Source of the DNA: Proteobacteria bacterium 005FR1
Lineage (GTDB): Bacteria > Pseudomonadota > Gammaproteobacteria > Pseudomonadales > Cellvibrionaceae
Assembly (NCBI GenBank): GCA_026192395.1
Contig: WACF01000002.1
Coordinates: 496,001-560,000, forward strand
Direction: 5' to 3'
Length of the DNA: 64,000 nucleotides
This document shows positions 46,325 to 54,917 of the stretch, piece by piece. The position numbers and the translations under genes were made by a program. Each line of letters begins with the position of its first letter. The first letter of the stretch is position 1. A model generated the notes under the pieces. That model saw only the letters and a program-made list of their open reading frames with translations. It did not search any database and was not told where the DNA came from.

Positions 46325-47596
46325 TCAGGACTGAAATTCCGCCATGTCCTCCTCGACAGCGCGGTAGAGCTGAGAAAAAATGTCCGGGATAGCGCTGCCT
46401 ACCCGGTTCCAGCTGGGAATGAAGGGCGTTTCCATGGGGTTTTCCAGAAAGGTCTGGCCCGCCTTCATGATGTTCCTCGCAAACAATTCCACTGCCTGTT
46501 CTTCTCGGTGGATGTCCAGTTCGAGGCCGTTGATCAGGGCATCGTTGCGATAGGTCTCCACGAGATCCAGCGCGATGCGGAAGTAGGTGGCTTTCACCGT
46601 GCGGAAGGTCTCATTGTTGAACACGATGCCCTGGGTGGCCAGCTTTCGGAACAGTGCCTTGGCGATGTCGATGGACATTTTCGACAGGCCACCCTGATCG
46701 TCGCTCATCGAGAGATCCTGATGCTTGTGATCGTAGTTGTGGGCAATATCCACCTGACATAAGCGGTTCAGCGCATAGTTTCGGTGCATCTCCGAAAGTA
46801 CGCCAATCTCCAGCCCCCAATCGCTGGGAATGCGCAGGTCGGATATGGCGTCGCGCCGGAATGAGAACTCGCCGGCCAGCGAATAGCGAAAGCTGTCCAT
46901 GTACTCCAGATAATCGGTATGGCCGAACACTTTCTTCAGCGCCCGCAACAAGGGGGTGACCAGTAAGCGACAGACTCGCCCGTGAATGCGGCCGTTGGCC
47001 ACCCGGGAGTAATAGCCCTTGCAGAACTCGTAATTGAACTGCGGATTGGCTACCGGATAGATCAGCCGTGCGAGCAGTTGACGCTCGTAGGTGACGATGT
47101 CGCAGTCATGCAAGGCGATCGATTCCGACTTGCCGGAAGAGAGGATGTAGCCGAGGCAATACCAGACGTTGCGACCCTTGCCAGCCTCCCGCGGGGCGAG
47201 CCCAATGCTTTGCAACTGCTCATCGATGGCACGCAGACGGGGACCGTCATTCCAAAGTACGCGTGGTTTTTGTGGCAACTGTTTCAGGTAGCTGAGCGCA
47301 TGGCGGTATTGGCTTTCATCCGCCCGATCAAGCCCGATAACGATTTCGGAGAGGTAGGGAACATCGACCAGCTGCCGGACAATCTTCGGAAAGGCTTCGC
47401 CCTCCAGCTCCGAATAGAGCGCCGGTAGCAGCAGAGACATGGGCCGCTTCTCGGAGAAGTCCATCAGTTCCCGTTCGAGGTCCTGCAACTCCCGGAATGA
47501 GAGATTGTGCAGCGTGGTGATGTTGCCGTTTTGGAAAAAGTCGGTCACAAATGTCTCTCCGCTGACTTGTTGTGTAGTGACATCGTTGATGTTCAC
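46325..47596 (-). CDS. gpgS: glucosyl-3-phosphoglycerate synthase (GT81)
   Basis: The 423-residue retaining glycosyltransferase has the GT-A nucleotide-sugar segment (SLLLPALYSELEGEAF, IVIGLDRADE) and a DxD-type motif in ALHDCDIVTYERQLL. The acceptor region is GRVCRLLVTPLLRALKKVFGH, and GEFSFRRDAISDLRIPSDWGLEIGVLSE is a GT81 hallmark. It transfers glucose from NDP-glucose to 3-phosphoglycerate. The mannosyl version is possible from fold alone, but the linked phosphorylase favours glucose. It starts 12 bases after the phosphatase gene. Confidence 0.87.
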   Translation of the reverse strand: MNINDVTTQQVSGETFVTDFFQNGNITTLHNLSFRELQDLERELMDFSEKRPMSLLLPALYSELEGEAFPKIVRQLVDVPYLSEIVIGLDRADESQYRHALSYLKQLPQKPRVLWNDGPRLRAIDEQLQSIGLAPREAGKGRNVWYCLGYILSSGKSESIALHDCDIVTYERQLLARLIYPVANPQFNYEFCKGYYSRVANGRIHGRVCRLLVTPLLRALKKVFGHTDYLEYMDSFRYSLAGEFSFRRDAISDLRIPSDWGLEIGVLSEMHRNYALNRLCQVDIAHNYDHKHQDLSMSDDQGGLSKMSIDIAKALFRKLATQGIVFNNETFRTVKATYFRIALDLVETYRNDALINGLELDIHREEQAVELFARNIMKAGQTFLENPMETPFIPSWNRVGSAIPDIFSQLYRAVEEDMAEFQS

Positions 47597-47608
47597 GGGC
47601 AGACGGCT

Positions 47609-48463
47609 CTATTGCGCGAGCAAAAAGTCCACCACTTCCGCCCAGCCCTCGGGGCCGTACGCACCGGTGTATACGGCCTTGGTACCGGCGGGCAGCTTCG
47701 GGAAATCATGTGCGGGCGAACGCACCACGATCGCGAGATTCGCAACCGCCAGCATGTCCACATCGTTGGGTCCGTCCCCGGCGGCGACAACCGAAAAAGC
47801 CTGTGCCAGCTGCGCTGTGTATTCGCTGGCGAGCCGCAAGGTCGCCCGGCCTTTATCGCATTGACCAAGCAGGTGGATGAACCGCCCGCCCTGAATCGTC
47901 GTGAAGCCCGCGGCTTCGGCCGCCCGGCGAAACAGCTCTTTCTGCGTGTCAGTGCCTCGCCACTGAATGGCTTCCGAAAATTCCCGTCGCGCGGCCCGGG
48001 CTGCCTGCTCAGCGCCTAGGTTGGTGGCATGAGCAATCTCGTCGGTGGACATTTCCGCAAAGCTGGCAAAATCGACCTTCAGGTCCCTCCTGATGTCGTT
48101 CAACCAGTGGTGAATGGTGGCGACCGGCTGGCCCAGCAAACAACAATCGTAGTTTTGATGTCTCGTTGCATCCCCGACTGTTCCGGGAAAGTAGTTGCGG
48201 GGAATATAAATGGCCGAACCATTTTCGACGATGAACGGGTGTCGGTTGCCTAGCTCCTCGCGCACTGCACTCACTTCCGCAAAGGTCTTGCTGGTGTTGA
48301 AAATAACCGGAACCTCGCGCCGCTCCAACTCTGCGAGTGTCTTGTCCACCGGCGCGTGGGAATAGCTGTGATGGTCCAGCAGCGTGCCATCCAGGTCCGT
48401 GAAAATGAGCCAGTGCTGTCCGAGGCGGCGGGCGGCTTCCCGCAAAATGTCGGAGTCAGTCAT
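47609..48463 (-). CDS. glucosyl-3-phosphoglycerate phosphatase (HAD-IIB, MPGP-like)
   Basis: The 284-residue HAD phosphatase has nucleophile motif FTDLDGTLLDHHSY, ENGSAIYIPRNYF and KGRATLRLASEY. The metal motif is AAGDGPNDVDML, the layout of the mannosyl-3-phosphoglycerate phosphatase family. Here it should remove phosphate from the product of the next gene to give glucosylglycerate. The ATG at 48463 overlaps the glycerate kinase stop by 8 bases; a longer upstream frame lies within the kinase gene and is not real. Confidence 0.87.
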   Translation of the reverse strand: MTDSDILREAARRLGQHWLIFTDLDGTLLDHHSYSHAPVDKTLAELERREVPVIFNTSKTFAEVSAVREELGNRHPFIVENGSAIYIPRNYFPGTVGDATRHQNYDCCLLGQPVATIHHWLNDIRRDLKVDFASFAEMSTDEIAHATNLGAEQAARAARREFSEAIQWRGTDTQKELFRRAAEAAGFTTIQGGRFIHLLGQCDKGRATLRLASEYTAQLAQAFSVVAAGDGPNDVDMLAVANLAIVVRSPAHDFPKLPAGTKAVYTGAYGPEGWAEVVDFLLAQ

Positions 48464-49349
48464 GAGTGTTGTTCTCGCAACATCCAGTAATCTCCTGCCG
48501 AGCGTTGAGCTCGTAGACCAGGTCCGCTTTGGCCGGCAGTGTGCTGAGGCAATGCCGTGTGATGCGCTCGAAGTGCTCGACAAAGCGCCTGAGTTGCTCC
48601 TCCGACATCACTCTGTCGCCCGGGCGGCGCTCAATCTTGCTCTCCTGCTGCAGTCGCCACTGGTAAACACATTGGAAGCCCGGCGCTTTCAGCATGATCA
48701 GTTCATCGATCAGTGCAAACAGCCGCGGATAGTCCGACGCGAGACATTCATTCACATAGCGCCGCCAGGTTCCTTGCGGATCTTCTTCCGCCTCCAGCCG
48801 ATTGATGGGTGCGTTCAGGCGCTCGGTGTCTTCGCTTTCGGCGGCCAGACACCAGCCTTCGAGGATCACCGCGTCCACTGGAGCGGCAACCCGGTCCCAG
48901 CGGGACTCCGGCTCGCGATCGTCCTGACGCTTATCAAAGCGAGGGATTCTGACCTCACCTTCGCGGCTGAGCAGGTCCTGAATGGTTCTGGTAGCCAGCT
49001 CTACGTCATGAGTGCCGGGTACTCCGCGAGTAGCCAGCAAGGGATGCACCCGGCTGGCTAGCCGCTCGCGCTCGGCTCGGGTGAGATAAAAGTCGTCGAG
49101 GGAGAGGGAGGCCACCTTTAATTGAGACATCTCCGTGAAAAGCAACTCCAGCAAACTGGCGAGTGTGGACTTTCCACTGCCCTGAGTGCCGACGATGCCG
49201 ACCACTCGTAACTCCCCCGCGGAGATCCGCTTCGCTGTCGCATCCGCCAGTGGGAGGAACCAGTGCCGGACGGTCTGTATGTAGCTGTCGGGTAGCCTGT
49301 GGTCGGCGATGAAAGCCTTCAGCCGTTCATCATCTATCTGCCTATGCAT
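48456..49349 (-). CDS. D-glycerate 3-kinase
   Basis: The 297-residue P-loop kinase has Walker A GTQGSGKST (about 55), the lid/substrate segment LSLDDFYLTRAERERLA, and RGVPGTHD with FDKRQDDREPESRW. AVILEGWCLAAE completes the set, all typical of the plant-type glycerate kinase family. It makes 3-phosphoglycerate, the acceptor used by GpgS. The ATG at 49349 follows AAGGTG at about 10 bases; an upstream TTG in frame is less likely. It is first in the minus-strand operon. Confidence 0.88.
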   Translation of the reverse strand: MHRQIDDERLKAFIADHRLPDSYIQTVRHWFLPLADATAKRISAGELRVVGIVGTQGSGKSTLASLLELLFTEMSQLKVASLSLDDFYLTRAERERLASRVHPLLATRGVPGTHDVELATRTIQDLLSREGEVRIPRFDKRQDDREPESRWDRVAAPVDAVILEGWCLAAESEDTERLNAPINRLEAEEDPQGTWRRYVNECLASDYPRLFALIDELIMLKAPGFQCVYQWRLQQESKIERRPGDRVMSEEQLRRFVEHFERITRHCLSTLPAKADLVYELNARQEITGCCENNTHD

Positions 49350-49562
49350 CAAAACGGTGCACCTTAATGCCAAAACCTCAAATAATTCATGGTGAATGCA
49401 TCGTCGTTGACCATAAATGCGCGTCAGAAGTCAGTCAATCGGAACCGGGTGCAAGGAGAGTGCCGGGGTGGGGCACGCATCGCGTGCGGCATTGGCGCGA
49501 GGGTGGTCGCTTGCGACACAGGAAAGCTACAATTGGTGCCGTTTCAACGAGGTCTCTACCGG

Positions 49563-50111
49563 ATGTGGCGCAATTCCCAGCACAGCTATGGGCTGATTCA
49601 GATTCTGCTTCACTGGACTACCGCGATCCTGGTCACAGGAATGTTCGCGCTGGGGATCTATATGGTGGATCTGGGCTACTATGATCCCTGGTATCACCGC
49701 GCGCCGGCTCTGCACAAAAGCGTCGGTCTGCTGGTTATTGGTCTGTTCCTTTTCCGCCTTGTCTGGCGATTCGGCGACCCCCAGCCGGAGCCGCTCGGGG
49801 TAAATCCCTGGTCGCGCAAAGCCGCCGGAGGAATGCATCTGCTGCTTTACCTGGGGCTTTTTGCTCTGCTCGCATCGGGTTACCTCATCGCATCGGCGGA
49901 CGGTCGGTCGATACCGGTGTTCGATGTCTTCTCCGTGCCGGCTCTCACTCTGCCGGTGGAAAACCAGGAAGAACTCGCTGGCGACGTGCATGAAGTGACC
50001 GCATGGTCCCTGATGGTTTTGGCCGTCCTGCACGGGGCGGCTGCACTTAAGCACCGCTTTATCGATAAAGACGCAAGCCTCGCACGCATGCTCTGGCCGC
50101 GTCGCGATTAA
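49563..50111 (+). CDS. cytochrome b561-family di-heme membrane protein
   Basis: The 182-residue protein has four transmembrane helices. Heme-ligand His residues lie in QILLHWTTAILV, ALHKSVGLLVIGLF, GGMHLLLYLGLFAL and LAVLHGAAALKH. It moves electrons across the inner membrane, often from quinol. The ATG at 49563 follows GAGGTCTC; upstream in-frame codons look non-coding. A YceI gene follows 25 bases later, a common pair in proteobacteria. Confidence 0.9.
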   Translation: MWRNSQHSYGLIQILLHWTTAILVTGMFALGIYMVDLGYYDPWYHRAPALHKSVGLLVIGLFLFRLVWRFGDPQPEPLGVNPWSRKAAGGMHLLLYLGLFALLASGYLIASADGRSIPVFDVFSVPALTLPVENQEELAGDVHEVTAWSLMVLAVLHGAAALKHRFIDKDASLARMLWPRRD

Positions 50112-50136
50112 GAACATCGCAAGATCTGGAGGATCC

Positions 50137-50712
50137 ATGAAAAAAAGTCTGTTGAGCATTCTGGCTGTTTGCGCACTGAGCGCCGGCCTGCCTGCCGTTG
50201 CAGCGGACTATGTCGTCGACACTGAGGGAGCACACGCCTCGGTGAACTTCAAGATTCCCCACCTGGGCTACAGCTTTCTGTTGGGCCGCTTTGATGATTT
50301 CTCCGGGACATTCAGCTTCGATCCGGAGAACCCGAAGGCTGCGGCGGTGAACGTGGTCATCGACACTGCAAGCATCAACAGCAATCATGCCGAGCGTGAC
50401 CGACACCTGCGCTCTGATGATTTTCTCGCGGTGGACAAGCACCCGCAGGCGCGCTTCGTGAGCACCAAGTTTGAAACCGCGAACGGCGAGTCAGGTCAGC
50501 TGCACGGCCAGCTCACACTGCGCGGCATCACCCGTGACATTATCATCAACGTTGAGAAAGTGGGCGAGGGCAAGGATCCCTGGGGCGGTTACCGCATGGG
50601 CTTCGCGGGAAATACCAGCCTGAAACTGGCTGATTTCGGCATCACAACTGATCTCGGGCCTGCCTCACGCGAAGTGGAGCTGATGCTTCACATCGAAGGA
50701 GTACGTCAGTAG
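50137..50712 (+). CDS. periplasmic YceI-family lipid-binding protein
   Basis: The 191-residue protein has a signal peptide (1-23, LPAVAADY) and the YceI lipocalin-like barrel: DTEGAHASVNFKIPHLGYSFLLGRF, HAERDRHLRSDDFL, LTLRGITRDI and GFAGNTSLKLADFGI. The family binds polyisoprenoid or quinone-like lipids, which fits its pairing with the b561 cytochrome. GGAGGATCC precedes the ATG. Confidence 0.93.
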   Translation: MKKSLLSILAVCALSAGLPAVAADYVVDTEGAHASVNFKIPHLGYSFLLGRFDDFSGTFSFDPENPKAAAVNVVIDTASINSNHAERDRHLRSDDFLAVDKHPQARFVSTKFETANGESGQLHGQLTLRGITRDIIINVEKVGEGKDPWGGYRMGFAGNTSLKLADFGITTDLGPASREVELMLHIEGVRQ

Positions 50713-50945
50713 CTGGCCCTTGCAGAAGAAAATGAAAAGATCAGTAAAGGACCTTGCGGGCTTTTGCCGGTAGCGGATACTCAGGCGGCCCTGCGCGAGC
50801 ATTTGGCGCTTGTTGAAGCAAGTGCTATTCTCGCCGTGCAGCAGCCTTTTCTTCCTCGCTTGTCCTCGCGCCATCGGCGCAGTTCAGTTTGAAGTCAGGC
50901 CCCCATAAAAACCCAAATTTCTGATCCAGTAAATGGAGATTACCC

Positions 50946-51275
50946 ATGAAGCGTATGTTGAAAGCCTTTTGCCTGGTTGCCGTAGCGGCACTGTTCGTCG
51001 CCTGCAGCAGCGGCCCCAGCCTGCAGGAACAGTTGATGACAGGTCAGTGGGAAGGTGAAATGCAAGGCTTTCCCCTGACTCTTGAATACACCGAAACTGA
51101 CATCAACGTGGTCGGCATGGGTATGAGCCTGCCTTATCAGCTCGAAGGCGACCAAATGTCCTTCGAGGTTCCGGGCCAGGGTACCATGGTGGTGACGGTT
51201 GCCATCGAAGGCGACACTCTGACTCAGACCGATGTTGCGAGCGGCACCACCAGCACGCTGAAGCGCAAGATGTAA
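50946..51275 (+). CDS. small lipoprotein of unknown function
   Basis: The 109-residue protein has lipobox LFVAC (Cys20) after MKRMLKAFCLVAVAA. The mature part (WEGEMQGFPLTLEYTETDINVVG, then YQLEGDQMSFEVPG and AIEGDTLTQTD) looks like short antiparallel strands, resembling lipocalin-like or copper-resistance small lipoprotein folds. I do not recognise a family. AAATGGAGATT supplies a ribosome site, and a hairpin follows. Confidence 0.75.
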   Translation: MKRMLKAFCLVAVAALFVACSSGPSLQEQLMTGQWEGEMQGFPLTLEYTETDINVVGMGMSLPYQLEGDQMSFEVPGQGTMVVTVAIEGDTLTQTDVASGTTSTLKRKM

Positions 51276-51300
51276 CAAGTCCGTCAGTCAGACGAACGCC

Positions 51301-51340
51301 GACAACGGCAGGACCCTCGCGGGTTCTGCCGTTGTCATTT
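51301..51340 (+). terminator. long hairpin after the small lipoprotein gene
   Basis: GACAACGGCAGGACCC (51301-51316) pairs with GGGTTCTGCCGTTGTC (51321-51336) with one G-T pair around TCGC, followed by ATTTAT. Confidence 0.75.
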
Positions 51341-51412
51341 ATGGGGTAGGTAATTACCCGGTTCAAACATTCTGCCCCCAAACCTAGGGCCGCCTGTCCT
51401 TGTGACCGGTCG

Positions 51413-51421
51413 TGTTAGAAT
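51413..51421 (+). promoter_or_regulatory. extended -10 promoter element before pdxH
   Basis: TGTTAGAAT fits the extended -10 pattern TGnTAnnnT. No good -35 box lies at 17 bases, which is usual for extended -10 promoters. It lies 30 bases before pdxH. Confidence 0.45.
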
Positions 51422-51450
51422 GCCCGCTTTTCATTTGCGACGCCGTTGCC

Positions 51451-52089
51451 ATGAATATCGACCAACTCCGACGTGAATACCGCCGCGAAGGGCTCAGCGA
51501 AGAAGATCTTGAGCCCAATCCGATCAAGCAGTTTTCGAAATGGTTGCAGCAGGCAATCGATGCCGGTCTGGATGATCCCACCGCGATGACGGTGGCCACC
51601 GTCTCCGAATCCGGCCAGCCCTCTCAGCGGATCGTGCTGCTGAAGCAGGTTGATGAACGCGGCTTCGTCTTCTACACCAACTACGAAAGCCGCAAGGCCC
51701 GCGAAATCGGCCATTCGCCGAAAGTGAGCCTGCATTTCCCCTGGCACGGCATCGATCGCCAGGTGAAGGTCTGCGGTACTGCAGAAAAAGTCTCCACTAC
51801 GGAATCCCTCAAGTACTTCCTTTCCCGACCGCGGGAAAGTCAGATTGCTGCCTCCGTTTCTGCGCAAAGCCGACCCATTTCGTCCCGGCAGCTGTTGATG
51901 CAGCAGTTCAATGCGATGAAAGAGAAGTTTGCCAATCGAGAGCTGCCATTGCCGGACTTCTGGGGCGGTTACCGAGTGGTTCCTCGTGAAATCGAGTTCT
52001 GGCAAGGGCGGGAAAGCCGTTTGCACGACCGATTCGTGTACCGGCTTCAAGCTGACGGCGAGTGGACCAAACAGCGACTCGCGCCCTGA
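51451..52089 (+). CDS. pdxH: pyridoxamine/pyridoxine 5'-phosphate oxidase
   Basis: The 212-residue FMN enzyme makes pyridoxal phosphate. It has [20 protein letters not shown] and [42 protein letters not shown] (FMN site) and [25 protein letters not shown] (C-terminal signature) follow. The ATG at 51451 matches family N-termini; 13 earlier codons belong to the promoter zone. Confidence 0.95.
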   Translation: MNIDQLRREYRREGLSEEDLEPNPIKQFSKWLQQAIDAGLDDPTAMTVATVSESGQPSQRIVLLKQVDERGFVFYTNYESRKAREIGHSPKVSLHFPWHGIDRQVKVCGTAEKVSTTESLKYFLSRPRESQIAASVSAQSRPISSRQLLMQQFNAMKEKFANRELPLPDFWGGYRVVPREIEFWQGRESRLHDRFVYRLQADGEWTKQRLAP

Positions 52090-52120
52090 ACATCAAACCC
52101 ATCGAACAGCAGGAGATAAC

Positions 52121-53101
52121 ATGCGCTACGTAGCACTGGAGTCTCACGGTCCGGCCGAGGCAATGACCATTGCCGAGGGCGACAGGCCGCAACTCAAATC
52201 CGGCGAAGTGCTCATCAAGGTTGCCGCCGCCGGCATCAACCGACCCGACGTGTTGCAGCGGCAGGGCGCCTATCCGCCGCCACCGGATGCTTCGCCGATT
52301 CTCGGGCTGGAAGTGGCCGGTGAAGTGGTGGAAACCGCAGAGGGTATCGATCGCGGTATGCAGGGTACGCAAGTCTGCGCCCTGGTAAACGGCGGCGGCT
52401 ACGCCGAGTACGTAGCAGTTCCCGCCGTGCAGTGCCTGCCGGTGCCGAAGGGGCTTTCTCTGGCGGAAGCGGCCGCTCTTCCGGAAACGTTTTTCACCGT
52501 TTGGACGAATGTATTCGACCGCGCAAAACTGCAGAGCGGCGAAACCTTCCTGGTGCACGGTGGTTCAAGCGGCATCGGTAGCACCGCAATTCAGTTGGCC
52601 AAGGCCTTTGGTGCGAGGGTGTTTACCACGGCGGGCAGCGAAGAAAAATGCCAGTTTTGCCGGGATTTGGGCGCGGACCTCGCCATTAACTATCGAGATA
52701 CCGACTTCGTCGCCGCCATACAGGAAGCCACGGGATCAAAAGGCGTCGACGTGATTTTGGATATGGTGGGTGGTGACTACATCCAGCGCAACATCCAGGC
52801 AGCCGCGGTGGAAGGTCGAATCGTCAGCATCGCTTTCCTCGGTGGTCCACAAGCGACAGTCAACTTTGCGCCGATGATGTTGAAGCGCCTCACCCTGACC
52901 GGCTCAACGCTGCGACCGCGGACTACCGAGGTGAAAGGGGCAATCGCCAAAAACCTGCAGGAAAAAGTCTGGCCGCTGATCGAGTCTGGAAAAATCAAGC
53001 CACAGATCGCGGCGGAGTTTTCTTTTGACGAGGTCGTGAAGGCTCACAAGCTGATGGAGTCCAGCAAGCACATGGGAAAGATTGTGCTGACGCTGGCGTG
53101 A
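52121..53101 (+). CDS. NAD(P)H quinone oxidoreductase (zinc-free MDR family)
   Basis: The 326-residue medium-chain reductase resembles PIG3/QOR enzymes: INRPDVLQRQGAYPPPP at the substrate site, LGLEVAGEVVE and the dinucleotide motif VHGGSSGIGSTAIQLAKAFGA. It also has DVILDMVGGDY. No structural zinc Cys cluster is present. It reduces quinones with NADPH; the natural substrate is unknown. AGGAGATAAC precedes the ATG, 31 bases after pdxH, so it may be co-transcribed. Confidence 0.88.
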   Translation: MRYVALESHGPAEAMTIAEGDRPQLKSGEVLIKVAAAGINRPDVLQRQGAYPPPPDASPILGLEVAGEVVETAEGIDRGMQGTQVCALVNGGGYAEYVAVPAVQCLPVPKGLSLAEAAALPETFFTVWTNVFDRAKLQSGETFLVHGGSSGIGSTAIQLAKAFGARVFTTAGSEEKCQFCRDLGADLAINYRDTDFVAAIQEATGSKGVDVILDMVGGDYIQRNIQAAAVEGRIVSIAFLGGPQATVNFAPMMLKRLTLTGSTLRPRTTEVKGAIAKNLQEKVWPLIESGKIKPQIAAEFSFDEVVKAHKLMESSKHMGKIVLTLA

Positions 53102-53250
53102 TCCGTCCCGCTGCGTCCCTGCAGCTAAGTCACTGCGAAACAGCACCCGCCCACCCCAGCAAAGCTGAATCGTGCAAAGGCGAGTACATGGGGTATTAGA
53201 CAGTTTTTAGTCCCAGGTGGCGTGAAATCGTGGGCTCCGCATCGGCACAG

Positions 53251-53375
53251 AGCGAGTTTGGCGTAGGGGGTGCACATTTCGAAACCCTCGCCGCAGGACG
53301 CGGCGCGGGAGCTACAGGGATTGTATGCACGCGTTTTCGAAATGTGCACCCCCTGCGGTAAACGGATTAAGAACT
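53251..53375 (+). repeat. structured intergenic repeat, copy D
   Basis: The outer arms GGGGGTGCACATTTCGAAA (53266-53284) and the exact complement ending at 53353 enclose an inner hairpin CGCCGC/GCGGCG. GGGAGCTACAGGGATTGTAT follows, and the element ends CTGCGGTAAACGGATTAAGAACT. It lies between two co-directional genes, 40 bases before the CoA-transferase start. Confidence 0.87.
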
Positions 53376-53411
53376 CCAACGACTGAACAATTACTGAAGA
53401 AGAACGAAACA

Positions 53412-54620
53412 ATGCTGAGCACAACCAAACGACCCCTCGAAGGCGTTCGCGTCATTGAAGTAGGCCAACTGCTGGCTGGACCTTTCGCCGGCTGCATCCT
53501 TGCGTACTTTGGTGCGGAAGTCATTAAAGTCGAACCGCCGGGTAATGGCGATCCCATTCGAAACTGGCGGGTACTGGAAAACGGCACCTCACTGTGGTGG
53601 CGCAGCATCGCCCGGAACAAGAAATCCGTTACCATCGATCTGCGTCAGGATGAAGGCCGCGCACTGGCCAAACAGTTGATGGAAAACGCCAACGTAGTGA
53701 TCGAAAATTTCCGCCCGGGTACCATGGAAAAATGGGGCCTTGGACCGGAGGAGATGAAGAAGACCAACCCCGAGCTGGTTTATGCCCGCATCTCCGGCTA
53801 TGGACAGAATGGGCCATACAGCAGCAAGCCCGGTTTCGCCTCCGTCTGTGAAGCCATCAGCGGCTTTCGCTATGTCACTGGTCATCCCGGCGAAGCGCCG
53901 GTGCGCTCCAACTTGAGCATCGGCGACACCATCGCGGGGATTCATGCAGCCCTCGGCGTCGTCATGGCGCTCTTTGCTCAGAAGAATGGCAACGCGGAAG
54001 GCGGACAAGTGGTTGACGTTGCACTCTACGAATCCATGTACAACCTGTTGGAAGCCGTCATCCCGGAATACAGCGGCGCCGGTGTCGTTCGCGAGCCTTC
54101 GGGCACGACGGTCACCGGCATTGTGCCCACCAACACCTATCGTTGCTCGGACGGCAAGTTCGTCGTCATCGGCGGGAATGGCGACTCCATCTTCAAACGC
54201 CTGATGGAAACCGCCGGCTACCCGGAAATGGCCAACGATCCCGGCCTCGAACACAACGCCGGACGTGTCGAGCGGGAGCCGGAAATCGATGCCGCGCTCG
54301 CCCAGTGGTGCAGCACGCTGCCGTCGACGGAAGTAATCCGGCTCCTGGAAGAAAATCGCGTTCCGGTCGGACCTATCTACAACGTGAGAGATATCGTCGA
54401 AGATCCGCATTTCAATGCGCGAGGTCTCTTCGAGCAGGTGGAGATCGACGGCAAGCCTTTGAAGATTCCGGCCATCATGCCGAAGCTGGCGGACACCCCC
54501 GGACGCACCGAATGGCCCGGCGGTGAACTTGGCGCGCACAACGAGGAGGTGTTCTCCGAGCTCTTGTCACTGAGCGAGGCAGATCTGGCGAAGCTTCGCG
54601 GAAAAGGCGTGATCAACTGA
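53412..54620 (+). CDS. CaiB/BaiF class III CoA-transferase
   Basis: The 402-residue enzyme moves CoA between acids without a classic anhydride exchange. It shows RPLEGVRVIEVGQLLAGPFAGCILAYFGAEVIKVEPPGNGD at the start, RNKKSVTIDLR and ENFRPGTMEKWGLG. LVYARISGYGQNGPYSSKPGFA and the catalytic Asp in SIGDTIAGIHAALGVVMAL follow. The substrate pair (formyl, carnitine, succinyl or others) cannot be told. The ATG at 53412 gives the usual start; repeat DNA runs to within 40 bases upstream. Confidence 0.9.
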   Translation: MLSTTKRPLEGVRVIEVGQLLAGPFAGCILAYFGAEVIKVEPPGNGDPIRNWRVLENGTSLWWRSIARNKKSVTIDLRQDEGRALAKQLMENANVVIENFRPGTMEKWGLGPEEMKKTNPELVYARISGYGQNGPYSSKPGFASVCEAISGFRYVTGHPGEAPVRSNLSIGDTIAGIHAALGVVMALFAQKNGNAEGGQVVDVALYESMYNLLEAVIPEYSGAGVVREPSGTTVTGIVPTNTYRCSDGKFVVIGGNGDSIFKRLMETAGYPEMANDPGLEHNAGRVEREPEIDAALAQWCSTLPSTEVIRLLEENRVPVGPIYNVRDIVEDPHFNARGLFEQVEIDGKPLKIPAIMPKLADTPGRTEWPGGELGAHNEEVFSELLSLSEADLAKLRGKGVIN

Positions 54621-54709
54621 GGCTTCGAGGCGCTGGCCAGGTTGCCTGAAAGTCCTCGCCCTGGGAGCTCATGGCGTGGATTGCCCGCCAGTCCAGGACT
54701 TCCAATTCC

Positions 54710-54732
54710 GCGCTGGTGGTCTCCACCAGCGC
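54710..54732 (+). terminator. hairpin downstream of the CoA-transferase
   Basis: GCGCTGGTGG and CCACCAGCGC form a perfect 10-bp stem with a TCT loop, 90 bases after the stop. No T-tract follows, so termination here would be weak or Rho-assisted. Confidence 0.45.
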
Positions 54733-54917
54733 GCTGCAGCTCTGCAGCTTATGGATTCCCGACTGACTCTATCTGTGCAAATCCCGGCCTTGCGCAGGCG
54801 ATTGCGCGGAGGAAATGGCTGAGCCGCTCGTTTCCCTGAACCCTGGCAAGCATTTGCTTACAAAGCTATTTGGGTTCGATGTCGAAAACAACACCCTGAA
54901 TTCGGGAGGCAAACCAA

